A DNA stretch of 21,574 nucleotides from Paraglomus occultum (Eukaryota; Glomeromycota; Glomeromycetes; Paraglomerales; Paraglomeraceae), in assembly GCA_910592205.1 (NCBI GenBank), contig CAJVPJ010000577.1, positions 1 through 21,574 of the forward strand, read 5' to 3'. The notes under the pieces are model-generated. The model was not told the origin of the DNA, made no database searches, and saw only the letters and a program-made list of their open reading frames with translations. Positions 20,696-21,574 of the stretch are shown here, one piece after another. The stretch's first letter is position 1. Each line of letters opens with the position of its first letter. The position numbers and the translations under genes are program-made.

Positions 20696-21341
20696 TAATA
20701 TTAAGAAAATAATCGTCATAAAAATAATTAGCGTATACTAAATATTACACAATATTCTAAAATCACATGGCAGTCATCATTATTATTATTATCCCTTTAT
20801 TATTATCACCTGATGCCACTAAGTAAATATTAATATGTAGTTCATACGAAACCTTATTCACGAGGAACTTTTATTCACAACGAGGTGCTCGCTAAAGCTC
20901 AGTTTAAGTTGTTTTTATCTTTCACATGTAATGTAAATTAAGAGAATAAAAGCCCATAGAAATGGCGGACCGCTATGATGGAAGGGTGTATCTATCTATT
21001 GCGGTTTTAGTGAAAGAGTATATTTTCTGTGCGGATATCATGGGGTGTTTGGATCTATGTGTAGGTCTATGGAGCGTAGTGCGGAAAAAAAAAACTGGTT
21101 TTTTTTGTTCCATTGCTGATTCACAGGTCTTCTAAATTAATTAAATGACTAAAAACGGATAATTCCTGGACAGGAAAGTTGTGAATACAGGAAATATGAG
21201 AAAAATTTTAGGCTACAACCTAAATATTCTTTGCTGACTGTTTTTCGCGTTAGTGAGCGGTTAAGGAAGGTGTTCATATCATCTGAATGAGAGGGGGTAG
21301 GGTTGTGTCCGAATGCCCTTGTAAAGGTATTCCAGAAGATA
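20696..21341. other. Intergenic region between carboxylase start and transposon end
   Basis: Upstream flank of the carboxylase gene. No gene recognised. It contains an (ATT)n-like run near 20780-20810 and a short AT hairpin (A-run 21085-21094, CTGG, T-run 21099-21106). No exon encoding a mitochondrial presequence for the carboxylase was found here. Confidence 0.5.
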
Positions 21342-21574
21342 CAGTCCCCGGCAAAAGTAATGGCGGTCAGTTTTTTGGACAAAAAAAAATTCTGATAAAA
21401 TCCAAACACCATGGCTATAAATTTTATTAATATTTAATATTTGGTATGGCCTCCTTCGGCTTCAATACATGCTTGAATCCGATTTTCATGCTACTGATAC
21501 TGTTAACTATGATGTCTTTTTCGAGACTATCCCATTCGTCCGTAATTATGTCTATAAAAATGTTTTGAGCAATT
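21342..21574 (-). mobile_element. Tc1/mariner-type DNA transposon, 3' end only (cut by window edge)
   Basis: The outer end begins CAGTCCCCGGCAAAAGTAAT directly after a TA dinucleotide (21340-21341), as expected for TA-targeting Tc1/mariner elements whose termini start CAGT. The sequence continues through TGGCGGTCAG and TTTTTTGGAC. About 90 bp inward lies the stop of a transposase read on the minus strand. Only one terminal inverted repeat is in the window, so element and repeat lengths cannot be given. Confidence 0.85.
21434..21574 (-). pseudogene. Tc1-like transposase C-terminus, frameshifted
   Basis: Read on the minus strand toward 21434, the end is RIQACIEAEGGHTKY followed by TAA, the typical C-terminus of Tc1-family DDE transposases. 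Upstream residues with family character (TDEWDSLEKDIIVNSISSM) lie in a different frame. The switch falls in a short A-run near 21486-21490, consistent with loss of one base. The rest of the transposase lies beyond the window. The copy therefore looks non-functional, at least at its C-terminus. Confidence 0.85.

Overview
This is a eukaryotic nuclear segment. Every convincing gene is interrupted by short GT-AG introns (mostly about 50-120 nt), the DNA is AT-rich, and the products are nuclear-encoded housekeeping proteins. Compact intron-rich genes, an AT-rich background and a Tc1/mariner end at the right edge fit an early-diverging fungus, for example an arbuscular mycorrhizal (Glomeromycotina-type) genome. 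That placement is inferred from style and gene content, not proven. No viral, toxin, CRISPR or bacterial operon features were seen.

Layout, left to right: (1) 1-956, non-coding or unassigned, with a 70-bp imperfect tandem repeat at 583-722 and a CCAAT box before the first gene. (2) MPP10 (+, 957-2948), U3 snoRNP component, apparently lacking its N-terminal part. (3) RPS16/uS9 (-, 3592-4326) and RPS27/eS27 (+, 4700-5349), head to head over a 373-bp shared promoter region. (4) HSP10 (-, 5761-6333), with a heat-shock-element-like array upstream. (5) A 1.2-kb gap, then an Ist3/RBMX2-type RRM spliceosomal protein (-, about 7521-8288). (6) A complete 27-exon DHX34 DEAH/RHA helicase (-, 8473-14431, 1176 aa). 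(7) A 1.6-kb gap. (8) A stand-alone methylene-THF dehydrogenase/cyclohydrolase (+, 16191-17685), convergent at 23 bp spacing with (9) a biotin-dependent acyl-CoA carboxylase alpha subunit (-, 17709-20695, 679 aa, 3-methylcrotonyl-CoA-carboxylase-like). (10) The terminal inverted repeat and 3' end of a decayed Tc1/mariner transposon from 21342 to the window edge.

Five of the eight genes act in RNA or ribosome biology: MPP10 in 18S rRNA maturation, two 40S proteins, Ist3/RBMX2 in splicing and DHX34 in nonsense-mediated decay. HSP10 is a mitochondrial co-chaperonin. The folate enzyme and the carboxylase belong to one-carbon and branched-chain/acyl-CoA metabolism. I see no operon-like logic linking them. 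Exon boundaries were derived by hand from reading-frame continuity, GT-AG sites and remembered family conservation. In RPS16, RPS27, DHX34, the folate enzyme and the carboxylase all exon phases add up to whole proteins. The 3' end of the RRM gene, the 5' ends of MPP10 and HSP10, and MPP10's third intron are less certain. I found no convincing new biological system; the most interesting points are structural and regulatory.
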